Part shown: one piece after another, positions 1 through 6,242 of the stretch
Layout: every line of letters begins with the position of its first letter
How positions within the stretch are numbered: the first letter of the stretch is position 1
From: an uncultured Clostridium sp.
GTDB taxonomy: Bacteria; Bacillota; Clostridia; TANB77; CAG-508
Assembly (NCBI GenBank): GCA_900555085.1
Contig: USJU01000026.1
Location: forward strand, 1 to 15,790
Direction: 5' to 3'
DNA: 15,790 nucleotides
Position numbers and translations under genes: made by a program
Notes under the pieces: model-generated
Told to the model about the DNA's origin: nothing
The model's database searches: none
What the model saw: only the letters and a program-made list of their open reading frames with translations

Positions 1-210
1 TATATTTATTTTATTTGAATATATATAGTTTTTAAATTCTTCACTTTTCATTATTTCTTTATCACATACAATATTTTTTATTCCGTTTTTGTTTAATTTT
101 TTTATAACCTTTTTGGCTGTATTTTTATTAATTTTTGAAATATAAATTTTATTATTATCTTCTTTTATTTTTCTAAAAAACATTTTTTTATTTTCAATAT
201 ATCTAACCAT
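1..210 (-). CDS. Hypothetical protein, N-terminal part (cut by window edge)
   Basis: An open frame of 70 codons runs from ATG at 210 to the window edge without a stop. The visible part is very rich in Lys, Asn and Ile and shows no signal peptide or membrane helix. It begins MVRYIENKKMFF and has a short predicted strand-helix pattern. I do not recognise the family. An AGGTG ribosome binding site sits about 6 bases upstream, but it lies inside the 3' arm of the hairpin at 211-251. The gene follows the family 18 glycosidase on the same strand, 49 bases after its stop, so it is either expressed by read-through of that hairpin or from a promoter I cannot see. The start is well supported; the function is unknown. 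Confidence 0.55.
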   Translation of the reverse strand, partial: MVRYIENKKMFFRKIKEDNNKIYISKINKNTAKKVIKKLNKNGIKNIVCDKEIMKSEEFKNYIYSNKINI

Positions 211-251
211 AAAAAACACCTATGTAATTGTATGTTACATAAGTGCTTTTT
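211..251 (-). terminator. Long A/T-flanked hairpin after the family 18 glycosidase gene
   Basis: Arms 211-227 and 235-251 pair over 17 bases, with two G-U pairs in the minus-strand RNA and a 7-base loop. The 5' arm starts with A5 and the 3' arm ends in T6, the form of a bidirectional intrinsic terminator. It begins 9 bases after the glycosidase stop. Its 3' arm also contains the AGGTG ribosome binding site of the next gene, whose ATG (208-210) directly follows the T-run. Confidence 0.7.
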
Positions 252-259
252 ATTAATTA

Positions 260-1945
260 TTATTTATATTCGTTTGCAACAAATTGCCAAAAGCCATCAT
301 ATTCTCTGTCTTTTTCCCAGAAAGCAATTCCTGCTAAATCATATTTTTTAGCTAAGCCTATTTTTTCTGTTATAGATTTTTCATCTTCAATCCACATTTT
401 ATATGTTGCACTACCATCTGTATATTCAACATAATTTTGTTTTAATTCTTCATCCCATTTCTTTTGAATGTCGCTTGGAAGTGTACTTTCTACATCTTTA
501 ATATTTACAACTTTGCTTGTTATTTTTCCACCGTCTTCTTTCCATAATCTTGTATATAAAGGTATTCCTAATATTATTTTTTCCTTTGCTACTGCTTCTT
601 GTCCTATAAATTTGTTAACATTGTTTTCAACCCAATTGTAACCTGCTGTTGTTCCTTCTTTATTTCCTCCTGTTCCATATTGGTCATATGCCATAAATAC
701 TATATAATCTGAAACATTTGCAAGAACATCTCTATCAAAACATAAAGACCAAGTTTCTGAACCATCTGGCGCGGTTACATCAACGGTTAATGTTTTACCT
801 AAATCTTTTAATCTTGGTGCAAGTTCTATTACAAATCTAGAATACATATCTTTGTCTTCTTGGTTCATATTTTCAAAGTCTAAATTTATTCCATCAATAT
901 TATATTCTTCTGTAACTCTTATTATTTCATCTTCAAGCTTTCTTCTTTTTGTATAATCATTTAAAATTCCTTCTGTTGTTGTTAGATATGAATTATTTGA
1001 AACAATTGGCCATACTTTAAATCCATTATTATGAGCCCATTCAATATAATCTTTTCCTTCTTGTTTTACATTTTCTGAAACTTTTCCGTCGCTACCTTTT
1101 TCAAGATAAAAGAATGATGGTGAAAGTACATTAACTCCCTCTATATTTTCTTCGCTTCTATTTGGAGCTTTTGCATATTCTGAATAATAATCCCAAACCA
1201 AATTTACTTTTCCATTTATTTGTTTTGTTTCTTCCATGTTTTCTCTAACATAAGTTAAATTTGCAATAGTTTTATTTTTAACATAACCAACAATTCCGTT
1301 CTCTGTTCTTATTTTACTCCATTTTTCATCTTGAGAAATAACAACTATTTTTTCTCCTTGTTTAACTTTTGCTAATGTTTTTGAAAACTTCTTTGCTTTA
1401 TATTTTACTTTTACATTTTTTTTGCTATCAGCTTTTTTTAATTCTCTATCTAAAGAATCTATAACAACTCTATCTGTGGATTCTTTGTGTTCAATCTCAA
1501 CGTTATACACATTTTGTGCAAGTTCTGAAAATGGAATATATATTTTTCCATCTTTTTCAATTACTGTACTTGCAATGCTAACCGTCGCTCCATTAATGTC
1601 TATATTTTTCTTATCTTTAATTAAAGTTGCTGTTTTTGTATCTGAAGTTGTAATTAATCTATTTGAATTTTCATCATAATTAATATATTTATCAAAATAA
1701 TTTTTTACATCATTTATAGATAAATAAATTACTCCTTTGTTATCAATATAAACATCATCTTTCATTTTGGATGTAACATTGTTATTATTTATTACTAAAT
1801 TTGTTTTGCCTTTAACTTCTTTAACATAATAATCTGGTGCTTTGAACCATACTAATAAGGCCATAAGTATAATTACAACTATAAGTACTATTATTTTTAT
1901 TATTTTTCCTTTTTTATTTGCTGCTTCTCTTTTATCTCTTCTCAT
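260..1945 (-). CDS. Membrane-anchored SH3 / glycoside hydrolase family 18 protein
   Basis: Probable cell-surface glycosidase of 561 residues, related to the family 18 enzymes of Bacillota that cut peptidoglycan or chitin-like glycans. A short Lys/Arg-rich N-terminus is followed by one membrane helix (about 15-34) without an obvious cleavage site, so the enzyme is probably tethered outside the cell. Residues about 50-165 resemble the copper-amine-oxidase N-terminal (stalk) domain. Residues about 175-230 look like a bacterial SH3 domain. The catalytic domain starts near 245. It carries DGINLDFE at 351-358, the family 18 active-site motif with Glu358 as proton donor, and MAYD at 418-421 in the substrate cleft. 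Start: ATG at 1945 has a GAGGAG ribosome binding site. It has its own promoter and diverges from nfeD. A peptidoglycan or spore-cortex substrate is inferred; chitinase activity is less likely. Confidence 0.85.
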   Translation of the reverse strand: MRRDKREAANKKGKIIKIIVLIVVIILMALLVWFKAPDYYVKEVKGKTNLVINNNNVTSKMKDDVYIDNKGVIYLSINDVKNYFDKYINYDENSNRLITTSDTKTATLIKDKKNIDINGATVSIASTVIEKDGKIYIPFSELAQNVYNVEIEHKESTDRVVIDSLDRELKKADSKKNVKVKYKAKKFSKTLAKVKQGEKIVVISQDEKWSKIRTENGIVGYVKNKTIANLTYVRENMEETKQINGKVNLVWDYYSEYAKAPNRSEENIEGVNVLSPSFFYLEKGSDGKVSENVKQEGKDYIEWAHNNGFKVWPIVSNNSYLTTTEGILNDYTKRRKLEDEIIRVTEEYNIDGINLDFENMNQEDKDMYSRFVIELAPRLKDLGKTLTVDVTAPDGSETWSLCFDRDVLANVSDYIVFMAYDQYGTGGNKEGTTAGYNWVENNVNKFIGQEAVAKEKIILGIPLYTRLWKEDGGKITSKVVNIKDVESTLPSDIQKKWDEELKQNYVEYTDGSATYKMWIEDEKSITEKIGLAKKYDLAGIAFWEKDREYDGFWQFVANEYK

Positions 1946-1971
1946 TTGAATCTCCTCTTTTATTTGCTAAA

Positions 1972-2008
1972 AAATAAAACATATTATTTTTCAAAATATG
2001 TTTTATTT
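1972..2008. repeat. 14-base perfect inverted repeat over the glycosidase promoter
   Basis: AAATAAAACATATT (1972-1985) and its exact complement (1995-2008) flank a 9-base centre. The palindrome covers the -10 box and the predicted transcription start of the minus-strand gene, the place expected for a repressor site. The predicted start lies within it, so a complete RNA hairpin would not form in transcripts from that promoter. Confidence 0.5.
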
Positions 2009-2034
2009 ATATAATATTTAGTTAAATTTTTCAA
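2006..2034 (-). promoter_or_regulatory. Sigma-A-type promoter of the family 18 glycosidase gene
   Basis: On the minus strand TTGAAA (2034-2029) and TATAAA (2011-2006) are separated by 17 bases, giving a start near 1999. The -10 box overlaps one arm of the inverted repeat at 1972-2008. Confidence 0.6.
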
Positions 2035-2094
2035 GCATTTTTTATCTTAACTTTAAATTTTTAAATTTCTCTTTATTTTTCCCATATTTTATAG

Positions 2095-2100
2095 TATAAT
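2095..2100 (+). promoter_or_regulatory. Probable -10 box of the nfeD-stomatin operon
   Basis: TATAAT lies 33 bases upstream of the nfeD ATG. The matching -35 region (about 2072-2077, TTTATT) is poor, so the promoter may be weak or need an activator. Confidence 0.4.
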
Positions 2101-2132
2101 AAGGTTAGTGTTGTATAAAGGAGATTAACATT

Positions 2133-2576
2133 ATGTGGAAATTTTGGTTAATAGTTTCAGGTATTTGTTTAGCTATTGAAGCAGTAACTGTTGGATTTTT
2201 AGTTTTCTGGTTTGCAGTTGGAGCTCTTTTAGCTTTAATTACAAGCTTTATAACAGATAGCATTATAATTCAATCTGCTGTTTTCCTTATTAGCTCTACA
2301 TTACTTATGTTTTTAACTAGACCTTTTATTAATAAATACTCTTCTGAAAAAGATTCTAAAAAAACAAATGCTTTTTCAATTATCGGAAAAGAAGCTATTG
2401 TTACAGAAGATATTGATTCTATAAATGGAAAAGGTCAAATAAAAATTGGTGGAGAAATTTGGTCAGCAAAAACAGATAACAACGAAATAATACCAAAAGA
2501 TAGTAAAGTTGAAATCCTTTCAATTGATGGTGTTAAAGTTTTAGTAAAAGCAATTAAAACTACCGCCAAAAATTAA
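2133..2576 (+). CDS. NfeD-family membrane protein
   Basis: A 147-residue NfeD-like protein. The first 65 residues form two to three hydrophobic helices broken by a short loop. A linker (about 66-80) leads to a beta-rich C-terminal domain (about 82-145) of the OB-fold type seen in NfeD proteins, with the pattern IGKEAIVTED, GQIKIGGEIWSA and VEILSIDGVKVLV. The length fits the short NfeD class, which lacks the serine protease domain. Such proteins are nearly always paired with a stomatin/flotillin protein and are thought to help organise membrane microdomains. Here the partner gene follows after 32 bases on the same strand. The ATG at 2133 has AAAGGAG upstream. Function beyond this pairing is inferred. 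Confidence 0.88.
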   Translation: MWKFWLIVSGICLAIEAVTVGFLVFWFAVGALLALITSFITDSIIIQSAVFLISSTLLMFLTRPFINKYSSEKDSKKTNAFSIIGKEAIVTEDIDSINGKGQIKIGGEIWSAKTDNNEIIPKDSKVEILSIDGVKVLVKAIKTTAKN

Positions 2577-2608
2577 TTGATTTTAAAATTTTTAAGGAGG
2601 TGTATGTT

Positions 2609-3514
2609 ATGTGGTTTTTAATTATTTTATTATTAATAATTTTATTCATAGCATATAAAACAATTAAAGTTGTAAAACAATCAGAAGTATACATTATAGA
2701 AAGATTAGGTAAATTTCATAAAGTAGCTGATGCTGGTCTTACAATTATCGTTCCTTTTATGGATAGAGTTCGTAGTGTTGTTAGTTTAAAACAACAAACA
2801 ATGGACATTCCACCACAAGGAGTTATTACTAAAGATAATGTTACAATTACTATAGATACTGTTGTTTTCTATCAAATAACAGATCCTGCTAAAGCAGTAT
2901 ACGAAATTCAATCTTTAAAAAAGGGTATTGAATATTTAGCAATTACAACAATTCGTGATATTGTTGGTAAAATGGACTTAGATGAAACATTTAGTTCAAG
3001 AGATGGTATTAACCAAAAATTAAGGGTTATTCTAGACGAAGCAACAGACAAATGGGGATGTAAAATAGACAGAGTTGAAATTAAAGACATTAATCCACCT
3101 GCAGACATTAGAGATGCAATGGAAAAACAAATGAATGCTGAAAGAAATAAAAGAGCATTAATTTTACAAGCAGAAGGTGAAAAACAATCTGCAGTTACAT
3201 TAGCAGAAGGTAAAAAAGAAGCTGCAATATTAGAAGCTGAAGCAGACAGAGAAGCTCAAATAAGAAGAGCTGCCGGTGAAGCAGAAGCAATTCAAAAAAT
3301 AGCAGAAGCTAAAGCTAAAGAAGTAAAAATGATTTATGATGCAATTAAGAAAGCTGACCCAGATGAAAAATTAGTACAATTAAAATCTTTAGAAGCTCTT
3401 GAAGAAATAGCAAAAGGAGATGCAAACAAAGTATTTATTCCTTTTGAAGCAACACAAGCACTTTCAAGTTTAGGTGCAGCAAAAGAAATTTTAGTTGATA
3501 AAAAAAATAAATAA
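2609..3514 (+). CDS. SPFH/stomatin-family membrane protein (QmcA-like)
   Basis: A 301-residue stomatin-type protein. An N-terminal membrane anchor (about 1-17) is followed by the SPFH/Band 7 domain (about 20-175), including VYIIERLGKF, AGLTIIVPFMDRV and an NPPADIRDAMEKQMNAER end. A long Ala/Glu-rich coiled coil follows (about 175-245). The tail contains KVFIPFEAT, typical of the QmcA/STOML2 branch rather than flotillin. It should oligomerise on the inner membrane face and act with the NfeD protein encoded just upstream. Start: a GTG at 2600 overlaps the AGGAGG sequence (2595-2600), so the ATG at 2609, eight bases after it, is the likely start. A strong hairpin terminator follows the gene. Confidence 0.9.
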   Translation: MWFLIILLLIILFIAYKTIKVVKQSEVYIIERLGKFHKVADAGLTIIVPFMDRVRSVVSLKQQTMDIPPQGVITKDNVTITIDTVVFYQITDPAKAVYEIQSLKKGIEYLAITTIRDIVGKMDLDETFSSRDGINQKLRVILDEATDKWGCKIDRVEIKDINPPADIRDAMEKQMNAERNKRALILQAEGEKQSAVTLAEGKKEAAILEAEADREAQIRRAAGEAEAIQKIAEAKAKEVKMIYDAIKKADPDEKLVQLKSLEALEEIAKGDANKVFIPFEATQALSSLGAAKEILVDKKNK

Positions 3515-3536
3515 AAATAAGAATTTCCTATAACAC

Positions 3537-3568
3537 AAAAATGGTGTAATTAAATTTACACCATTTTT
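3537..3568 (+). terminator. Bidirectional terminator between the stomatin and cysteine desulfurase genes
   Basis: AAAAATGGTGTAA (3537-3549) pairs with TTACACCATTTTT (3556-3568) around a 6-base loop. The T-run ends stomatin transcription on the plus strand. The A-run in the 5' arm lets it also serve the converging cysteine desulfurase gene, whose stop is at 3574. Confidence 0.8.
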
Positions 3569-3573
3569 TATTA

Positions 3574-4713
3574 TTATTTTCTTATTTTATTGGTTATTTC
3601 AATTATAGATTTTATTAGAAATTCTACATCTTCTTTTGTATTTTCTTCTCCAAATGTAGTTCTAAGTGAGCCTTGTATGTATTCTGCATTTAATCCTATT
3701 GCAGTTAATACGTGTGATGGTTCACTTTGCCCTGAAGTACATGCAGATCCACTTGAAGCACATATTCCTAAACTATCTAATTCTAATAATAATTGTTCTC
3801 CATTTATATTTTTAAAAGATACATTTGCATTTCCTGGGAGTCTTTTTTCTTTACTTCCATTTATTTTTACATTGGGTATATTTTTTGTTATTTCATCAAA
3901 GTAGAAATCTCTTAAATTTATTAATTTATTATTATATTTTTCCAAATTCTTATCTGCCAATTCTATTGCTTTTGCTAAACCTACAATTCCTGCTATATTT
4001 TCTGTTCCTGCTCTTTTATTTTTTTCTTGGTGTCCTCCATCTTGTATTTTTTCGAACTCTACATTTTCATTAATATATATTGCCCCTACTCCCTTTGGTC
4101 CATAAAATTTATGACTTGAAAGTGAAAGTAAATCTATTCCTAATTCTTTAACATCTATTTTTACATTTCCAACTGCTTGAACACAATCTGTATGAAAAAT
4201 AACTCCTTTTTCTTTTGCAATTCTTCCAATTTCTTTTATTGGTTCTATAGTTCCTATTTCATTATTTGCAAACATTATACTTATTAAAATTGTATCTTCT
4301 CTAATGCTATTTTTTAACTCTTCCAAACTTATAAAACCATCTTTATCCACTCCAAGATATGTAACAACAAAACCATCTTTTTCTAAACTTTTACATGTAT
4401 TTAATACAGCTGGATGCTCAATTTTTGTTGTTATAATATGTTTTCCTTTATTTTTGTGTTTTCTTGCAATACCTTTTATAGCTAGATTATCACTTTCACT
4501 TCCACATGAAGTAAAATAAATTTCCTTTGGTTTGCAATTCAAAACTCTTGCAACCTTTTCTCTTGAATTTTCTAAAATTTTTCTACTTTTTCTACCAATA
4601 CTATATAAAGAAGAAGCATTGCCATATTCTATGCAATAATATGGTATCATTTCTTTTAAAACTTCTTCTTTTACTGCCGTTGTAGCAGCATGGTCAAAAT
4701 ATCTTATTTTCAT
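3574..4713 (-). CDS. Cysteine desulfurase (NifS/IscS type)
   Basis: A 379-residue PLP-dependent class V aminotransferase-fold enzyme that removes sulfur from cysteine to give alanine and an enzyme persulfide for Fe-S clusters or thiolated tRNA. Visible residues: DHAATT near the N-terminus, His100 stacking over PLP, NNEIGT at 150-155, Asp176 and Gln179 in HTDCVQA, the Schiff-base Lys202 in SSHKFYGPKG, RAGTEN at 234-239, and the persulfide Cys325 in SGSACTSG. The length is normal and the protein complete. The ATG at 4713 has AAAGGAG 9 bases upstream. No nifU/iscU scaffold, iscR, thiI or mnmA lies beside it, so the sulfur acceptor cannot be read from context. I saw no convincing promoter in the 144-base gap upstream. 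Confidence 0.92.
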   Translation of the reverse strand: MKIRYFDHAATTAVKEEVLKEMIPYYCIEYGNASSLYSIGRKSRKILENSREKVARVLNCKPKEIYFTSCGSESDNLAIKGIARKHKNKGKHIITTKIEHPAVLNTCKSLEKDGFVVTYLGVDKDGFISLEELKNSIREDTILISIMFANNEIGTIEPIKEIGRIAKEKGVIFHTDCVQAVGNVKIDVKELGIDLLSLSSHKFYGPKGVGAIYINENVEFEKIQDGGHQEKNKRAGTENIAGIVGLAKAIELADKNLEKYNNKLINLRDFYFDEITKNIPNVKINGSKEKRLPGNANVSFKNINGEQLLLELDSLGICASSGSACTSGQSEPSHVLTAIGLNAEYIQGSLRTTFGEENTKEDVEFLIKSIIEITNKIRK

Positions 4714-4782
4714 AAATAAAAACTCCTTTTTTTAATGATATTAAAAGAAATTTTTATTTATGATACTTTTTACAAAATTAAA

Positions 4783-4811
4783 AACCGACAACATTTAAAA
4801 CGTCATCGGTT
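4783..4811 (-). terminator. Terminator after the small membrane protein gene
   Basis: On the minus strand AACCGATGAC (4811-4802) pairs with GTTGTCGGTT (4792-4783) over 10 bases with two G-U pairs, followed by a U-rich tail. On the plus strand those positions become A-C mismatches, so it is directional. It lies 46 bases after the stop at 4858. Confidence 0.7.
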
Positions 4812-4857
4812 CCCTTTTCCATAGTAAAATATTTGTGTTTTTTATGTTAAACTATTT

Positions 4858-5190
4858 TTAGTTTGCCCATCTATAAACTTTTATATTCTTATATGCATTT
4901 AATACATCTGTATATTTTTCATATTCTTCTTCCCATATTGCTTGTGGTACTTTATCAAAAGCATTAAATACTTTTTCTGCTTCCATTAAAAATACTACCT
5001 GTTCTTGTTGATTCATTAATTCATATTTCTTTGCAACTTTATATAATTTATCTAGCATTTCATTTGCTTCTATAAAGCTCCAAAAATCTTTTACATTTAA
5101 TCCTATTAATTTTATTTGCATAACTGCATATGCTATTAATGCAATTATACCAAATATTAAAACGTATATTAGTGTAATTAATTCTTTCAT
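4858..5190 (-). CDS. Conserved-looking small membrane protein of unknown function
   Basis: A 110-residue protein that I cannot assign to a named family. One strong membrane helix lies near the N-terminus (about 5-27). The rest is a charged, helical cytoplasmic domain with aromatic-rich spots (KDFWSFIEANEMLDKLYK, AIWEEEYEKY, KVYRWAN at the end). A GTG at 5199 is in frame, but it overlaps the AAGGTGG ribosome binding site, so the ATG at 5190 is preferred. The gene stands alone, with its own promoter (5223-5251) and terminator. The promoter lies within an array of 11-base direct repeats that looks like a response-regulator site, so expression is probably regulated. Codon use and composition match the neighbours. 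It is likely a real gene; function is unknown. Confidence 0.75.
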   Translation of the reverse strand: MKELITLIYVLIFGIIALIAYAVMQIKLIGLNVKDFWSFIEANEMLDKLYKVAKKYELMNQQEQVVFLMEAEKVFNAFDKVPQAIWEEEYEKYTDVLNAYKNIKVYRWAN

Positions 5191-5222
5191 TAAAACCACC
5201 TTCTTTTGTAAAATACATTTCT

Positions 5223-5251
5223 ATTATAACATATTTGTAATATATTTGCAA
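5223..5251 (-). promoter_or_regulatory. Promoter of the small membrane protein gene
   Basis: On the minus strand TTGCAA (5251-5246) and TATAAT (5228-5223) are 17 bases apart. The -35 box coincides with one unit of the 11-base repeat array. Confidence 0.65.
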
Positions 5252-5276
5252 CTTTTTTGTAATATAATTGTAATAT
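5235..5276. promoter_or_regulatory. Array of 11-base direct repeats, WalR/PhoP-like operator
   Basis: Units begin at 5235 (TTGTAATAT), 5246 (TTGCAAC), 5257 (TTGTAATAT) and 5268 (TTGTAATAT), exactly 11 bases apart. A weaker unit (TTATAACAT) begins at 5224. The pair at 5258-5274 reads TGTAAT-N5-TGTAAT, a perfect fit to the TGTWAH-N5-TGTWAH box of WalR/YycF. The array covers the promoter of the leftward gene and ends where the missing -35 box of the rightward metal-exporter promoter would be. Confidence 0.6.
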
Positions 5277-5293
5277 TAGTCTGATTTACACTA

Positions 5294-5302
5294 TGTTATA
5301 AT
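5294..5302 (+). promoter_or_regulatory. Extended -10 promoter of the cation diffusion facilitator gene
   Basis: TGTTATAAT is an extended -10 box. There is no good -35 box at 17 bases. Instead the last repeat unit of the upstream array (TTGTAA, 5268-5273) falls near -40 to -36, so an activator could replace it. Confidence 0.5.
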
Positions 5303-5330
5303 TAAAAAAATTCAATTTCGAGGTGATTTT

Positions 5331-6203
5331 TTGGATAGATATAAAGAGACTAAATGCGTTGGTATTGCTGGCATTTTAGGCAATATATTCTTACTTATTA
5401 TAAAAGGCTTTGTTGGTTTTATGAGCGGAAGTCAGGCAATGATAGCAGATGCTGCAAATAGTGCCGGAGATATTTTTGCTTCTGCTATGACTTTTATAGG
5501 TAATAAAATTGCAAGTGAACCACGTGATGAGGGGCATAATTTCGGTCATGGGAAAGCTGAGTATATTTTTTCTTTTTTTATTAGTCTTTCTATGATTGGA
5601 GTATCAATAAAATTATTTGTAGATGCTGTTTCTTCACTTGTTTTTGGTAGTAAATTAGATTTTTCTTGGCTTTTGGTTTTAGTTTGTATTACAACAATTA
5701 TTGTTAAATTTTGTTTATATGTGTATGCAAAAAAAGTTGCTGAAAGGCATAATAATATTCTTTTGAAATCTAATATGAAAGACCATAGAAATGATTGCAT
5801 TGTTACAACTTTTACACTTATTTCTATTTTATTTTCTTTGATTGGTTGGTTCTGGGTAGATGGCGTTGTAGGACTTGGTATTTCTGTTTGGATTTGTTAT
5901 ACAGGAATTACAATCTTTATTGAAAGTTATAATGTTTTAATGGATATTTCTTTAGATAAGAATTCCACCGATTTAATTTATAATCTTGGAAAAAATTATA
6001 ATGAAATTATAAAAATCGAAAATTTATACTCTGTTCCAGTTGGATATAAATATGTAGTTGTTTTTACAATTTATATAGATGGTAATATGAGTACTTTTAA
6101 AAGCCATTCTGTTGCAGATAGTTTAGAAAAAGACATTTTAAATAATATTGAACAAATTGATAGTATTATTATTCATGTTCATCCCATGTCAACATTCCTA
6201 TAA
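5331..6203 (+). CDS. Cation diffusion facilitator, probable Mn2+ (or Fe2+) exporter
   Basis: A 290-residue CDF-family metal/proton antiporter with about six membrane helices (1-205) and a C-terminal cytoplasmic metallochaperone-like domain (210-290) ending in IIIHVHPMS. Family motifs: ADAANSAGD at 39-47 in helix 2, GHNFGHGKAEYI at 68-79, and KDHRND at 150-155 in helix 5. The residues in the positions of transport site A appear to be Asn43, Asp47, Asp151 and Asp155. Zn2+ exporters usually have a His/Asp set there. An Asn plus three Asp set is the pattern linked to MntE-type Mn2+ exporters, so Mn2+ is my inferred substrate. The start is TTG at 5331, 5 bases after AGGTG; no ATG or GTG is better placed. 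It diverges from the small membrane protein gene across a shared repeat array. Confidence 0.85.
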   Translation: MDRYKETKCVGIAGILGNIFLLIIKGFVGFMSGSQAMIADAANSAGDIFASAMTFIGNKIASEPRDEGHNFGHGKAEYIFSFFISLSMIGVSIKLFVDAVSSLVFGSKLDFSWLLVLVCITTIIVKFCLYVYAKKVAERHNNILLKSNMKDHRNDCIVTTFTLISILFSLIGWFWVDGVVGLGISVWICYTGITIFIESYNVLMDISLDKNSTDLIYNLGKNYNEIIKIENLYSVPVGYKYVVVFTIYIDGNMSTFKSHSVADSLEKDILNNIEQIDSIIIHVHPMSTFL

Positions 6204-6214
6204 TATAAAAAATT

Positions 6215-6237
6215 TAGAGCGGTTTATTTCCGCTCTA
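6215..6237 (-). terminator. Terminator of the ctsR-mcsA-mcsB-clpC operon
   Basis: TAGAGCGG and CCGCTCTA form an 8-base stem around a 7-base loop. On the minus strand it is followed by AATTTTTTA, ending the operon just after the clpC stop at 6243. On the plus strand the tail is weaker, but the hairpin may also stop transcription from the converging CDF gene. Confidence 0.75.
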
Positions 6238-6242
6238 TAAAT

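Noticed and set aside
2600..2608. GTG at 2600 as the stomatin start
   Set aside because: The GTG overlaps the AGGAGG ribosome binding site; the ATG at 2609 is ideally spaced.
5060..5251. Minus-strand frame of 63 codons overlapping the small membrane protein
   Set aside because: It starts inside the promoter region, has no ribosome binding site and shows no protein-like pattern; it is a shadow frame.
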